Shown: positions 56,145 to 64,000 of the stretch, one piece after another
Numbering within the stretch: position 1 is the first letter of the stretch
How the letters are laid out: each line of letters opens with the position of its first letter
From: Streptomyces sp. NBC_00569
GTDB taxonomy: Bacteria; Actinomycetota; Actinomycetes; Streptomycetales; Streptomycetaceae
Assembly (NCBI RefSeq): GCF_036345255.1
Contig: NZ_CP107783.1
Coordinates: 3,955,501 to 4,019,500 of the forward strand
DNA length: 64,000 nt
Reading direction: 5' to 3'
Made by a program: the position numbers and the translations under genes
Notes under the pieces: generated by a model
Databases searched by the model: none
What the model saw: the letters and a program-made list of their open reading frames with translations, nothing else
What the model was told of the DNA's origin: nothing

Positions 56145-56178
56145 CGCGCGGGGAGCCGGCGGACCGGCCTCCCGCGCG
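56145..56178. terminator. Hairpin between nrdS-like gene and P450 gene
   Basis: A 15-bp imperfect stem (CGCGCGGGGAGCCGG with 56164-56178) lies between two convergent genes. Confidence 0.55.
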
Positions 56179-56194
56179 TCCGACAGCGCCGCGG

Positions 56195-57574
56195 CTACCC
56201 ACGCTCCTCCACCCGCAGCAGCGCCCGCTTGGGCTGGAGCGTGATCCCGATGCGGGCCGTGGTGTCCGTCTCCGCGACCGGAACCAGCCGCCAGCGGGGC
56301 GTCACCGTGGCCAGGATGATGGCCAGTTCGGCCATGCTGAAGTGATCGCCGGGGCACTTCCGGTTGCCGACGCTGAACGGCATCATCGCGCTCTGCCGGC
56401 TTTCCGCGGCGCGTTCCGGAAGCCAGCGGTCGGGGTCGAACTCCAGATGGTCACGGAAGGACCGCGGATCGCGCTGCATCGCATACGGGCTGTAGACGAT
56501 GTCGGCACCGGCCGGAATGTGATAGCCGCCGAGCTCGGTATCGACGGCGGCCTGCCGCGTCAATATCCATACGGCGGGCCGTATGCGCATCGCCTCCGTG
56601 ATGACATTGCGCGTGTGGATTAGGCCCTTGAGGTCGGCGAATGCGACGGGGCGGCCATCCGTCACGGATTCAACCTCGTCGTGCAACCTCCTTTCCTGCC
56701 CCGGGTGTTCCGCGAGGAGCTGGAACGTCCACGTGAGGGTCGACGCGACATTCTCCGCGCCGGCCACGACGAGCGAGACGACTTGGTCGTGCACCTCCTG
56801 CTCGCCGACCGTTTCGCCATTCTCGTCCTCGGCGCCGAGCAATGCCGCGAGCAGGTCGCCCGGATTGACTCCGGATGCGCGCCGCTCGGCAATGATCTCG
56901 TCCACCAGCCGATGCAAATCGGCCAACGCCCGCTCGAATCGGCGATTGGCCGGAAGCGGCAGCCGGTAGAAGGGTCCGACGGACAGGACCATGCGCCGGT
57001 ACAGACCGCTGAAGACCGTGTGCAGCGAGGAGCTGAGCCGGTCGGCGCGCTCGTCGACCGAGTCGACGTGCAGGACGGAGCGGGCGACGATGCGGACCGC
57101 TGTGCGGAACACCTCGGCGCCGATGTCGACCGTGTCGCCGGGCTTCCAGCGCGCCGCCATGGCGCGCGCCTCCTCCTCCATCACGGTCGCGTGGTCGGCG
57201 ATGCGGTCCGTCCTGAACGCGGGCTGGATGGTGCGCCGCTGGCGCCGGTGCATGGGGCCGTTGCTGGTCGCCACGCCCTTGCCGAGGAGCACTCCGAGCG
57301 TGTCCCAGAGGGGGCCGCCGACCATGTAGTCGGGGCTCTTGAGGAGCGCGGCCACGAGGTCGGGGTCGCAGACCGCGTACGCCGTCTTCGGGCCGAGCCT
57401 GATGCGGACCAGGTCGCCGTGGCCGCGCAGTCCCGCGACGAAGGCGAGAGGGTCGCGCACGAGGTTCCAGGCGTGCCCGAGGAGGGGCGCGCCGCCGCCG
57501 GCGTACGGCGGCGTGCGCCGCTCACCGGGCTCCGCGACGGCCGGAACCGAGGATTCTGCCGATTCGACGGTCAT
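56195..57574 (-). CDS. Cytochrome P450 of the CYP170 type, albaflavenone synthase
   Basis: The 459-residue P450 oxidises epi-isozizaene to albaflavenone, by homology and context with S. coelicolor CYP170A1. The haem loop is [13 protein letters not shown] with Cys407, the ExxR helix EAMRIRP, and the I-helix [11 protein letters not shown] in place of the usual AG(D/E)TT. No membrane anchor is seen. It overlaps the upstream cyclase gene by four bases (ATGA), so the two enzymes are co-translated. CYP170A1 is also reported to have farnesene synthase activity at a second site, which cannot be judged here. Confidence 0.92.
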   Translation of the reverse strand: MTVESAESSVPAVAEPGERRTPPYAGGGAPLLGHAWNLVRDPLAFVAGLRGHGDLVRIRLGPKTAYAVCDPDLVAALLKSPDYMVGGPLWDTLGVLLGKGVATSNGPMHRRQRRTIQPAFRTDRIADHATVMEEEARAMAARWKPGDTVDIGAEVFRTAVRIVARSVLHVDSVDERADRLSSSLHTVFSGLYRRMVLSVGPFYRLPLPANRRFERALADLHRLVDEIIAERRASGVNPGDLLAALLGAEDENGETVGEQEVHDQVVSLVVAGAENVASTLTWTFQLLAEHPGQERRLHDEVESVTDGRPVAFADLKGLIHTRNVITEAMRIRPAVWILTRQAAVDTELGGYHIPAGADIVYSPYAMQRDPRSFRDHLEFDPDRWLPERAAESRQSAMMPFSVGNRKCPGDHFSMAELAIILATVTPRWRLVPVAETDTTARIGITLQPKRALLRVEERG

Positions 57575-58671
57575 GCGTCACCTGCCTGATCGCTGATGTA
57601 CGGAGGAGTGGCGCGGTCGTCCCAGCTGTCCACCTGATAGCGGCCCGACTCGTGGTGGAACCAGTACACGGAACTGAACCAGTTCCGCATATTGGAGACG
57701 CATGACCTGAGTGCCACCGCGAGGCTCTCTCCCGCTAAAGTCCCGTCGGCCGCCTCGTCCGCCATCCGCAGAACTTCGGGCTCGGCGTCCAGGAATTCGG
57801 CAATGCATCCGCGAACCCTTCTGCGGACTTCTTCCACGGCCTCTTCGAGGGAAAGTCCCTCGTGCTGGATGAGGCTTATCCCGAGATTGTGGAGTTCATC
57901 ACCCGCGAGTTCCTTGGGCAGTGAGCAGAGGTCGTTGTACCAGGCGGCGAAATCCTGGCACGCGAGCGCGGCCCGCCGGTAGGCGGGGCTTTCGAGCACC
58001 CATTCGGGGAGCTCGTACTGCGCGGTCGGCTCCAGGAGGTCGAGCCATATCCAGTGCGCGAAGGTGTTCCTTCGGAGTTCGATGTACTCCTCGACCGTGG
58101 GCACCGTTCCCGAGGTCCGGTTCCGGAATTCCTGGTCGTACGCGTCGATCACCACGTGGAAGTGGCGGGCGAACCGGGCGTTCCATGAACGGGTGAGGGA
58201 GCCGTTCAGCCGGACGATGCTGTCGGCGAATGCGGCCACCAGCGGGTCCCTGTGGTGCAGATGGAGCTGGGGTGCCTCGAGTGCCGCGTGGAGCTGGACG
58301 GCGAGGCGCCGCCAGGCGCCGGCCCGGCCGTGGATCACGTCGCGGTCGTGGCGGTCGTCCCAGACGAAGAACCACGCGCTGTAGTCGCAAATCGCGGAGA
58401 GGAGGTCGTCGGGGGCTCCTATGTAGTAGCCCGCCATGAGGTCGGTGTAGCACAGGCCATCGGCATATTTCTCCACCTTGTCGGCCGGCATGAGTCGTTT
58501 TTGGAGCAGCCAGGACCGCGTCTTCTCCTGAAGCTTCGGCCAATACGGATGCAGGTTGCGAGGAAACGCCTCCTCGATCACCGGTAGTGCCAGCGCCGGT
58601 GGGACCGCTGTCTGCGTCTGTGTCTGTGTCTGCACCCGAGTCCGTGAAGTGCTGTGTGAGAAAGCAGGCAC
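57571..58671 (-). CDS. epi-Isozizaene synthase (class I sesquiterpene cyclase)
   Basis: The 366-residue cyclase turns farnesyl diphosphate into epi-isozizaene. The aspartate-rich motif is DDRHD (105-109) and the NSE triad NDLCSLPKE (246-254). [10 protein letters not shown] and [19 protein letters not shown] closely match S. coelicolor SCO5222, with a six-residue offset caused by a longer N-terminus. The N-terminus carries a Gln-Thr repeat (QTQTQTQT). GTG 58671 is preferred because GAGAGGGG precedes it; TTG 58677 is possible. Coupled to the P450 gene. Confidence 0.95.
   Translation of the reverse strand: MPAFSHSTSRTRVQTQTQTQTAVPPALALPVIEEAFPRNLHPYWPKLQEKTRSWLLQKRLMPADKVEKYADGLCYTDLMAGYYIGAPDDLLSAICDYSAWFFVWDDRHDRDVIHGRAGAWRRLAVQLHAALEAPQLHLHHRDPLVAAFADSIVRLNGSLTRSWNARFARHFHVVIDAYDQEFRNRTSGTVPTVEEYIELRRNTFAHWIWLDLLEPTAQYELPEWVLESPAYRRAALACQDFAAWYNDLCSLPKELAGDELHNLGISLIQHEGLSLEEAVEEVRRRVRGCIAEFLDAEPEVLRMADEAADGTLAGESLAVALRSCVSNMRNWFSSVYWFHHESGRYQVDSWDDRATPPYISDQAGDA
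58608..58632. repeat. Short tandem repeat within the cyclase gene (CAGACA unit)
   Basis: About four copies of a 6-bp unit (CAGACA/CAGACG on the coding strand) encode the Gln-Thr run at residues 14-21 of the cyclase. Unit changes alter the number of QT pairs without breaking the frame. Confidence 0.7.
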
Positions 58672-58993
58672 GAACAAACCCCTCTCAGCCGCCTGGTGGC
58701 ATGCGCCCCTGTGCTGTGCCGGGCGCGCGCCGTTGCGTATCCCCGCACTTTCTATTCAGCACTACAACTGACCGTTCTGGGAACGGATTTGCTCCCCTCA
58801 CTCCCCCCGCCCGCCGGAAAAATCCCCTTAGATGACTGATTCTGGATCACCCGCGGCCGGTCCGGTTCGTACACCTGACCGCCGGGGCGGTCCGGCCCCC
58901 GAACACGCGAGCGGCGCCCGGCCAGTTGGAGGTCTGGCCGGACGCCGCTCGCGTGTCACTCGGTGCACTCGGGCCCCAACGGGCCCTTCCCAC
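58672..58993. other. Intergenic region between cyclase start and def
   Basis: In these 322 bases I see a relatively AT-rich 5' half (58680-58840), likely the cyclase promoter, then the def terminator at 58903-58956. No gene is evident. Confidence 0.6.
58903..58956 (-). terminator. Terminator after peptide deformylase
   Basis: A 23-bp stem with one mismatch (58903-58925 with 58934-58956) has an 8-base loop, downstream of the minus-strand def stop. Confidence 0.85.
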
Positions 58994-59644
58994 TCAGTCG
59001 TTGGGGACGACCTCGTAGCGCGCAGTGCCCTCGGCCATCTGCTTCAGTGCGTCCTTGCGCTCGCGCTTGGAGAGGCGGTCGATGTACAGGTACCCGTACA
59101 GGTGGTCCGTCTCGTGCTGGAGGCAGCGCGCGAAGTAGCCGGTGCCGCGGACCTTGATCGGGTTGCCCTTCTCGTCCTGCCCGGTCACCACCGCGTAGTC
59201 GGGACGCGCGAGCGGCGCGTACGCCGTCGGCACGGACAGGCAGCCCTCGTTCGAGTCGTCGAGGCGGCGCTGGTCCGCGGGCAGCTCCTGGAGCACCGGG
59301 TTGCAGACCACGCCGGTGTGGCGCGCACCGTCGTCGTCGGGGCAGTCGTAGACGAAGACCTTCAGGTCGACGCCGATCTGGTTGGCGGCGAGGCCCACGC
59401 CCTCCGCGGTGCGCTGGCTGGCGAACATGTCGTCGACCAGCTGCGCGAGCTCGTCGCCGAACTCGGTGACATCCTTGCACTCCTTGTGCAGGACGGGGTT
59501 CCCGACGACGGTGATCGGCCGCGACGTGCCGCGCGCGACGGCGGCCTCCTCGCGGGCGGCGTTGTCCTCGGTGTCGAGGACGAAGCCCTCGTCGTCCACG
59601 GGGAGCACTCCGGCGTGCTCGTGCTCGGTGTCCTGCTGCGCCAT
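58994..59644 (-). CDS. def: Peptide deformylase
   Basis: The 216-residue metalloenzyme removes formyl groups from nascent proteins. All three motifs are present: [10 protein letters not shown] (83-91), EGCLSVP with metal Cys135, and QHETDHL with His177, Glu178 and His181. The N-terminus has about 40 extra acidic residues compared with E. coli Def. Streptomyces has several def copies, so this one may not be the sole one. It has a strong terminator. ATG 59644 lies 13 bases after ACCGGAAGG. Confidence 0.96.
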   Translation of the reverse strand: MAQQDTEHEHAGVLPVDDEGFVLDTEDNAAREEAAVARGTSRPITVVGNPVLHKECKDVTEFGDELAQLVDDMFASQRTAEGVGLAANQIGVDLKVFVYDCPDDDGARHTGVVCNPVLQELPADQRRLDDSNEGCLSVPTAYAPLARPDYAVVTGQDEKGNPIKVRGTGYFARCLQHETDHLYGYLYIDRLSKRERKDALKQMAEGTARYEVVPND

Positions 59645-59709
59645 GTCCGACGTACGCCTTCCGGTACCTGCTGCGACAAATTTTCCGGGGTACAGCCTAC
59701 GGGGAGCGG

Positions 59710-60705
59710 TCAGCAGACCTCTTCAAGGTCCCGCCAGTCCCTGGAGTCCGGGCTGTCCGCGACCCAGCCGTCGAGCAGCCCTCGCACGAGCGACGCGGGC
59801 GCGGCGACGCCGCACTCGCGCTCGGGCACCCACAGCTGGCCGTCCGTGCGGTGGCCGAGCGGCCCGGGATGTCCGGGCTCGCTGTGGTCGTGCGGATCCA
59901 GGTGCCGGCCGTCGCCCTCGTCGGACGGCATCCGCGACTCGGAGCACATCCGGCACAGCAGCCGCACGGAGGACGACCAGTCCTCGGCGGCGAAACCGGC
60001 GTCGGAGGCGAGCTGCTCCAGGGCGTCCCGGTCGGCCTCGGTCGCGGCCTCCAGGAGGACGACCCAGGTCGGTACCGGCGAGGGCGCCCACAGCTCGATC
60101 TCGTCGAAGACGGGGTACGAGTGCCCGGCGGCCGTCGTCCGCTCCCCGTGGGGCACTCCGTCGTGCAGCACGACCTCGCCCCAGCGGCGCCCGGAGGACG
60201 GCAGCGGAATGGACAGGACCTCCATGCGGGCGGGGTCCAGCCTGCGCCCCCACACCACCTCGGCCTCGCCCTCCGGCGACAGCCGTACCGCGGCACTGCC
60301 CAGGTCCATGCCGGTCGGCTCACCGGCGGCGGTCGCACCGCCCGGCACCTTCAGTCCGTACGCCTGCCAGGCCCGCCGTGCGAGCGGCCAGTCCTGCAGG
60401 GCGGTGGCCGCGATGCCCACGTTCCACCAGTCGGGGGCGCCGCTCTCGCGGTCCAGGAGGGCCACCGCGCGCAGGCCCGCGGCCCGGGCCTGCTCCCAGT
60501 CGTGCCGGAACTTGTGCAGCAGCGCGAGGTTGAACCAGGACTCCGACAGCCACGGCTCGAGGTCGGCGGCCCGGGTGAGCAGGGCCCCGGCGTCCTCGTA
60601 CCGGCCGTCGCCGATGAGCGTGAACGCCCGATCGGTGGCCTGCCGCCATGAGGCGGAGGGCCGGTGCCGTCCCTTGCCGAAGATCCTCACGATTCCCGCC
60701 TGCAT
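59710..60705 (-). CDS. TPR-repeat protein of unknown function
   Basis: The 331-residue protein has a TPR-like helical part ([63 protein letters not shown], about residues 25-95). A beta-rich middle follows ([50 protein letters not shown]). A C-terminal Cys-containing region ([18 protein letters not shown]) may bind metal. It is a widely conserved Streptomyces protein in my recollection. Start ATG 60705 gives [12 protein letters not shown]; longer starts at 60786 or 60837 have poorer support. Confidence 0.8.
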   Translation of the reverse strand: MQAGIVRIFGKGRHRPSASWRQATDRAFTLIGDGRYEDAGALLTRAADLEPWLSESWFNLALLHKFRHDWEQARAAGLRAVALLDRESGAPDWWNVGIAATALQDWPLARRAWQAYGLKVPGGATAAGEPTGMDLGSAAVRLSPEGEAEVVWGRRLDPARMEVLSIPLPSSGRRWGEVVLHDGVPHGERTTAAGHSYPVFDEIELWAPSPVPTWVVLLEAATEADRDALEQLASDAGFAAEDWSSSVRLLCRMCSESRMPSDEGDGRHLDPHDHSEPGHPGPLGHRTDGQLWVPERECGVAAPASLVRGLLDGWVADSPDSRDWRDLEEVC

Positions 60706-60840
60706 TCCCGCCTGTCGGTCCGGGGGACGGTGCCCTCGGGGGGCCTTCCCCCAAGGAGCACGGCCGGGGCCTGAGCCCCCGGACATCCTCTTCTTCGCAT
60801 CCAACCACGTACGGCCGGACAGCCGCTCATTACCCATGGG

Positions 60841-62121
60841 TTACCCAGCCGGGGGCAGGGTCACCCCGCCCCTCGACACGACCCTGGCCAGGGATTCCAC
60901 CACATCGGGCTGGTAGTCGCGCCCTGTGGCCAGACGCAGCCGCTCCAAGGCGGTGAGGGGGCCCTGGGGGCCTTCTCCCCGGGCCATCTCGTCGTATGCG
61001 TTGGCGGTGCGGACGATGCGCGCGGTGAGGGGCTGCTCACGGTAGGGGTCGGCCTGGCGCTCGACGACGACGGCGACCTCCGCGTCCACGCCCGTCTGGC
61101 GCACGACGGCCCCGCCTAGCAGAGCGATGCGGCGCTGCTCCTGGGCGGGCAGGGCGGCGGTGGCGCCGTCGGCCACCGGGTCGACGAGGGACAGCTGCCC
61201 GATGTCGTGCATGAGGGCCGCGTACTCCAGGACGGTGAGGTCGGGCTCGGAGAGTCCCAGCTCACGGCCCACGGCGCGGCTGAGCGCCGCCACGCGCAGG
61301 GCGTGGCCCTGGGGTGTGTACCCGGCGATCTCGGTGGCGCGGGCCAGCGAGGTGATCGTCTGCCGGTACGTGGTCCGCACGGCGGCGTACCGGCGGAACG
61401 CGAGCTGGGTCAGGAACAGGGGCAGGCAGAAGACGGGCAGCGCCCACAGTCCGGCGACGGCCACGGCGAGGGCGATGACGGCGCCGGTGGCGCACACCGC
61501 GGAGCCGATGCCGATCATGGCCCGCAGTTCGTCCCTGAGCAGCGGCCCGAACGGCCAGCCGGTACGGGCGTGTGCCGTGGCCGCGGCGAGGACGGCGTCG
61601 CACAGCGCGGTCAGGACGAGCAGCCCGACGAGCAGCAGCGCGTAGGCCGCGCCGTCACCGAGCCAGGCGCCGAACCTGCCCCGGTTGTACAGGGGTTGGA
61701 AGCAGACGGCGGCGAAGGCGACGGTCAGGACTCGCCGCGCCATGTGGTCCGCGGACGGGCCGTGCCCGAGGGCGAGGTGCGGTACGGAGCCGACGAGTGC
61801 GGCCGCGACGCAGACGGCGACGACCTGGAGCGCTCCGTGATGCGTCGCCTGTCCGGCCGTCTCCCCGAGGAGTGCGTACGCGAGCGCGCCGGCAAACCCC
61901 AGAGGCGCGGGCTCCCGGTCCCCTCCCGGTGCCCCCCAGCGGGCGAGCTCACCGACGGCTATGAGCACGCCGAAGGCGAGCGCCGTCCCGGGCTCCTCGA
62001 CGCCGTTCCACACGGTGGCACCGAGGGCGGCGGCGGTGAGCACGACGGCGAGGCCCTGGACGGCCGCGACCGTGGTGCGCGCCCGGCCGCTTCCCGGACC
62101 CGGGGACCGCGTCCACGTCAC
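60841..62121 (-). CDS. Membrane HD-domain protein with degenerate HD-GYP site
   Basis: The 426-residue protein has about seven hydrophobic segments in the first 230 residues and an HD-type cytoplasmic domain after about 255. The HD pair is kept (EYAALMHDIGQLSLVDP), but the later HHExxDGxGYP segment expected in phosphodiesterases reads VVVERQADPYREQP, so it should be catalytically dead or altered. It overlaps the preceding HD-GYP gene by four bases (GTGA), hinting at a heteromeric signalling pair. The GTG start at 62121 defines the N-terminus. Confidence 0.85.
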   Translation of the reverse strand: MTWTRSPGPGSGRARTTVAAVQGLAVVLTAAALGATVWNGVEEPGTALAFGVLIAVGELARWGAPGGDREPAPLGFAGALAYALLGETAGQATHHGALQVVAVCVAAALVGSVPHLALGHGPSADHMARRVLTVAFAAVCFQPLYNRGRFGAWLGDGAAYALLLVGLLVLTALCDAVLAAATAHARTGWPFGPLLRDELRAMIGIGSAVCATGAVIALAVAVAGLWALPVFCLPLFLTQLAFRRYAAVRTTYRQTITSLARATEIAGYTPQGHALRVAALSRAVGRELGLSEPDLTVLEYAALMHDIGQLSLVDPVADGATAALPAQEQRRIALLGGAVVRQTGVDAEVAVVVERQADPYREQPLTARIVRTANAYDEMARGEGPQGPLTALERLRLATGRDYQPDVVESLARVVSRGGVTLPPAG

Positions 62122-63443
62122 CGCGGCGCCGCCCGCCGCGCGACGCGGGACCCGGGCACCTGTGCGGCGGCCTCGTCCGCGGTCACGGCGGGGTGCCACC
62201 CGTGCCGCCCGAGCGCCCGCACCAGCGCCCCGACCATCTGCGGATCGAACTGCGCGCCCGCACACCGGGACAGCTCGGCGAGCGCGACGTCGACGGGCCG
62301 GGCCCGCGAGTAGGACCGTGTGGACGTCATCGCGTCGAACGCGTCCGCCACCGCCACGACCCGCGCGAACTCCGGGATCTGCGCCCCCGTGAGCCCGTAG
62401 GGGTACCCGCTGCCGTCCATCCGCTCGTGGTGATGCAGGATCGCCGCCCGCGCCTCCCCGAGGAACCCGATCCCGCGCACCATCTCGTGCCCGTACTCGG
62501 GGTGCAGTTCGATGATGCGCCGCTCCTCGGGGGTCAGCGGCCCGTCCTTGCGCAACAGGCGGGTCGGTACGCCGAGTTTGCCGACGTCGTGCAGGATCCC
62601 GGCGAACCGCAGGACCTCGGCGCGCTCGTCCGCCATGCCGAGTTCGCGGGCGATCATCATGGACGCCCGGCCGACCCGCTCGCTGTGGCCGCGTGTGTAC
62701 CCGTCCTTGATGTCGACGGCCTGCACGAGGGCCCGGATCGTCTCCTGGTGGGCGGCGCGCTCACGGTGGTACTGGGCGAACACCCAGCAGGAGATGTACA
62801 TCGGCAGCAGCACGAGGAGCGCGGCGAAAGGGCCGTACGGGCTGCGCCACAGGACGGCCATCATGAGGCCCGCGAGGCCGTGCACGGCGACGGGTCCGAG
62901 GGCGCGCGGGAAGAGGCCGCGCCAGGCGGCGCGCAGCGGGACGCGTTCGGCGGTGGCGAGGATGCCGCCGTCGAGCAGGGCGAGGGCGGCGCAGAAGACC
63001 AGGACGGCCGCTCCGGCGGGCACGAGCGCGTACGGGAAGTGGGGCGCGGACACGGCCGCGGTGCCACCGAGCGCTCCGTGGACGCGGGCGGCGGCCCAGG
63101 TGGCGAGGGCGAGCTGGGCGGCGCGCCAGACGCGGCGCAGGCCGGCCGGGCGCCGGTCCGTCCTCGCGGCGAGCGCTCCGGGCACGGCGACGAGTGCGGC
63201 CGCCGCGGGCGGCAGGAGGAACGCTCCGGCGAGCAGGACGGGGAAGAAGGTGCCCATGCCCCTGGGCACGCGCCGCCCGATCACGCGGCACTGGCCCGCG
63301 TTCTCGCATCCCGTGTAGAGGACGGCGAGGAGTCCGACGGCGGGCCACGGTGTGGCCGGACCCGCGGCGGGTGCCAGGCACGCGAGGGCGCCGCCGGCCG
63401 CGCACAGGACATAGCCGAGGGCCACTGGCGGAACCGTGCGCAT
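62118..63443 (-). CDS. Membrane-anchored HD-GYP domain phosphodiesterase
   Basis: The 441-residue protein has six or seven hydrophobic segments (residues 1-225). An HD-GYP domain follows: GHSERVGRASMMIARELG, ILHDVGKLGVP with His285-Asp286, IELHPEYGHE, and HHHERMDGSGYPYGLTGAQIP (337-355) with the GYP signature complete. Such enzymes hydrolyse cyclic di-GMP or similar dinucleotides and control development in Streptomyces. ATG 63443 is the first gene of a two-gene operon with the degenerate HD protein. No separate sensor domain is identifiable. Confidence 0.9.
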   Translation of the reverse strand: MRTVPPVALGYVLCAAGGALACLAPAAGPATPWPAVGLLAVLYTGCENAGQCRVIGRRVPRGMGTFFPVLLAGAFLLPPAAAALVAVPGALAARTDRRPAGLRRVWRAAQLALATWAAARVHGALGGTAAVSAPHFPYALVPAGAAVLVFCAALALLDGGILATAERVPLRAAWRGLFPRALGPVAVHGLAGLMMAVLWRSPYGPFAALLVLLPMYISCWVFAQYHRERAAHQETIRALVQAVDIKDGYTRGHSERVGRASMMIARELGMADERAEVLRFAGILHDVGKLGVPTRLLRKDGPLTPEERRIIELHPEYGHEMVRGIGFLGEARAAILHHHERMDGSGYPYGLTGAQIPEFARVVAVADAFDAMTSTRSYSRARPVDVALAELSRCAGAQFDPQMVGALVRALGRHGWHPAVTADEAAAQVPGSRVARRAAPR

Positions 63444-63583
63444 ACCGACCCCCCTGCCCGTGATCCCGCTTCAGGTTCCGGAGAATAGAGCGGTGGGCGG
63501 GGCGCGCGGGCGGCATCGCGAGGATTGCCCGGGACACCCGACGGGGGATTAGCACATTCGGGTGACGGGGGCGGGGAACAGCG

Positions 63584-63615
63584 GCGGGACGTGACGTAGC
63601 GCCGTCACGTCCCGC
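63584..63615 (-). terminator. Terminator after rsrA
   Basis: A perfect 13-bp stem (GCGGGACGTGACG with 63603-63615) has a 6-base loop, 31 bases downstream of the rsrA stop on the minus strand. Confidence 0.8.
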
Positions 63616-63645
63616 TCGTCACCGCTCGGCCTCGCGGCCGTGGTC

Positions 63646-63957
63646 TCAGGCTTCCCGCAGCTTGGGAGCCGACGCCGTCACGTCCTGGTCGGGCACGGCC
63701 TGCCCGGACCGGATCAGGTCGATGCGGCCCATGACCTTCGACCGCAGGTCGCTCGGTACGTCGTCCTGGCCGCAGCACCGCTTGACCAGCTTCTTCACGG
63801 CCTGCTCGAGGCCGTACTTCTCCAGGCACGGACTGCACTCCTCGAAGTGCGTCTCGAACTTCGTGCAGTCGCTGTCCGGCATCTCGTGATCGAGGAACTC
63901 GTAGAGATGGTCGAGGACTTCACTGCAATCCGTCTCGTGCGGCTCTCCGCAGCTCAT
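63646..63957 (-). CDS. rsrA: Redox-sensing zinc anti-sigma factor of sigma-R
   Basis: The 103-residue ZAS-family protein has zinc ligands Cys11, His37, Cys41 and Cys44 (HFEECSPC) and the redox pairs with Cys61-Cys62. Disulfide stress expels zinc, forms a disulfide and frees sigma-R. All cysteine positions match S. coelicolor RsrA, which also has Cys3 and Cys31. It overlaps the end of sigR by three bases (ATGA). The start is ATG 63957. Confidence 0.97.
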   Translation of the reverse strand: MSCGEPHETDCSEVLDHLYEFLDHEMPDSDCTKFETHFEECSPCLEKYGLEQAVKKLVKRCCGQDDVPSDLRSKVMGRIDLIRSGQAVPDQDVTASAPKLREA

Positions 63958-64000
63958 GAGCCCGAGCCTTTCGCTTCGTTCGACTCTCCGGCGCCGGCCG
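63954..64000 (-). CDS. sigR: Sigma factor sigma-R, C-terminal end only (partial)
   Basis: The last 15 codons before TGA 63954-63956 read AGAGESNEAKGSGS, matching the C-terminus of Streptomyces sigma-R as I recall it. The stop overlaps the rsrA start as ATGA. The rest of the gene lies outside the window, so only the location and the pairing with rsrA support the call. Confidence 0.8.
   Translation of the reverse strand, partial: AGAGESNEAKGSGS

Noticed and set aside
58608..58632. Tandem repeat as a phase-variation switch
   Set aside because: The unit is six bases, so slippage keeps the frame and cannot switch the cyclase on or off.

Overview
The window is a piece of a Streptomyces chromosome core. 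It is very GC-rich with strong third-position GC bias. It carries Streptomyces hallmarks: a WhiB-like protein, the DasR/das chitosugar system, a sigma-H/anti-sigma pair, RsrA with the tail of sigma-R, nickel SodN with its maturation protease, epi-isozizaene synthase with a CYP170-type P450, and nrdAB behind a cobalamin riboswitch. As I remember it, the gene order follows the S. coelicolor stretch from about SCO5281 down to SCO5216. No tRNA, rRNA, CRISPR array or intact transposon was seen.

Layout. 0.1-7.2 kb: the fused 2-oxoglutarate decarboxylase/dehydrogenase E1 (kgd), a DUF6104 protein, and a DUF4097-PadR operon. 7.3-13 kb: an MDR oxidoreductase, malic enzyme, and a glutamate-type ABC uptake operon. 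13-18.7 kb: small enzymes and regulators around sodX/sodN. The sodN 3' end looks like the source of an s-SodF-type antisense RNA and overlaps an integrase relic. 18.8-27 kb: accessory genes, including an MFS pump, a decayed pseudogene, an ECF42-type sigma factor with its DGPF partner, a RibD-like reductase, a TetR regulator and GNAT enzymes. 27-29.6 kb: a family 2B encapsulin shell gene (EshA-like, with a cyclic-nucleotide-binding domain) overlapping a polyprenyl synthase gene that is its probable cargo. 30-37 kb: an amidase, a PLP enzyme, a cation/proton antiporter, a UBP zinc finger, the prsH-sigH stress operon and a lipid kinase. 37-40 kb: wblE, a PdtaS-like histidine kinase and a TetR regulator.

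40-50 kb is the N-acetylglucosamine/chitobiose module: a SIS-domain isomerase, nagB, a GH3 hexosaminidase, dasC, dasB, dasA and the regulator dasR. At least three good DasR sites (dre) are present: before dasA, between the SIS gene and nagB, and an unexpected one upstream of the histidine kinase gene. A DUF3311/sodium-solute symporter pair follows. 51-56 kb: nrdAB, controlled by two NrdR boxes 31 bp apart and a cobalamin riboswitch, plus an AraC-type gene matching nrdS. 56-58.7 kb: the albaflavenone pair (P450 and sesquiterpene cyclase). 59-64 kb: peptide deformylase, a TPR protein, two overlapping membrane HD-domain genes (one a canonical HD-GYP phosphodiesterase, one degenerate), rsrA, and the last codons of sigR.

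The three most unusual items are the encapsulin/prenyl-synthase pair, the sodN 3'UTR sRNA embedded against an integrase fossil, and the stray dre before the histidine kinase. All functions are read from sequence motifs and recalled family knowledge; no searches were run.
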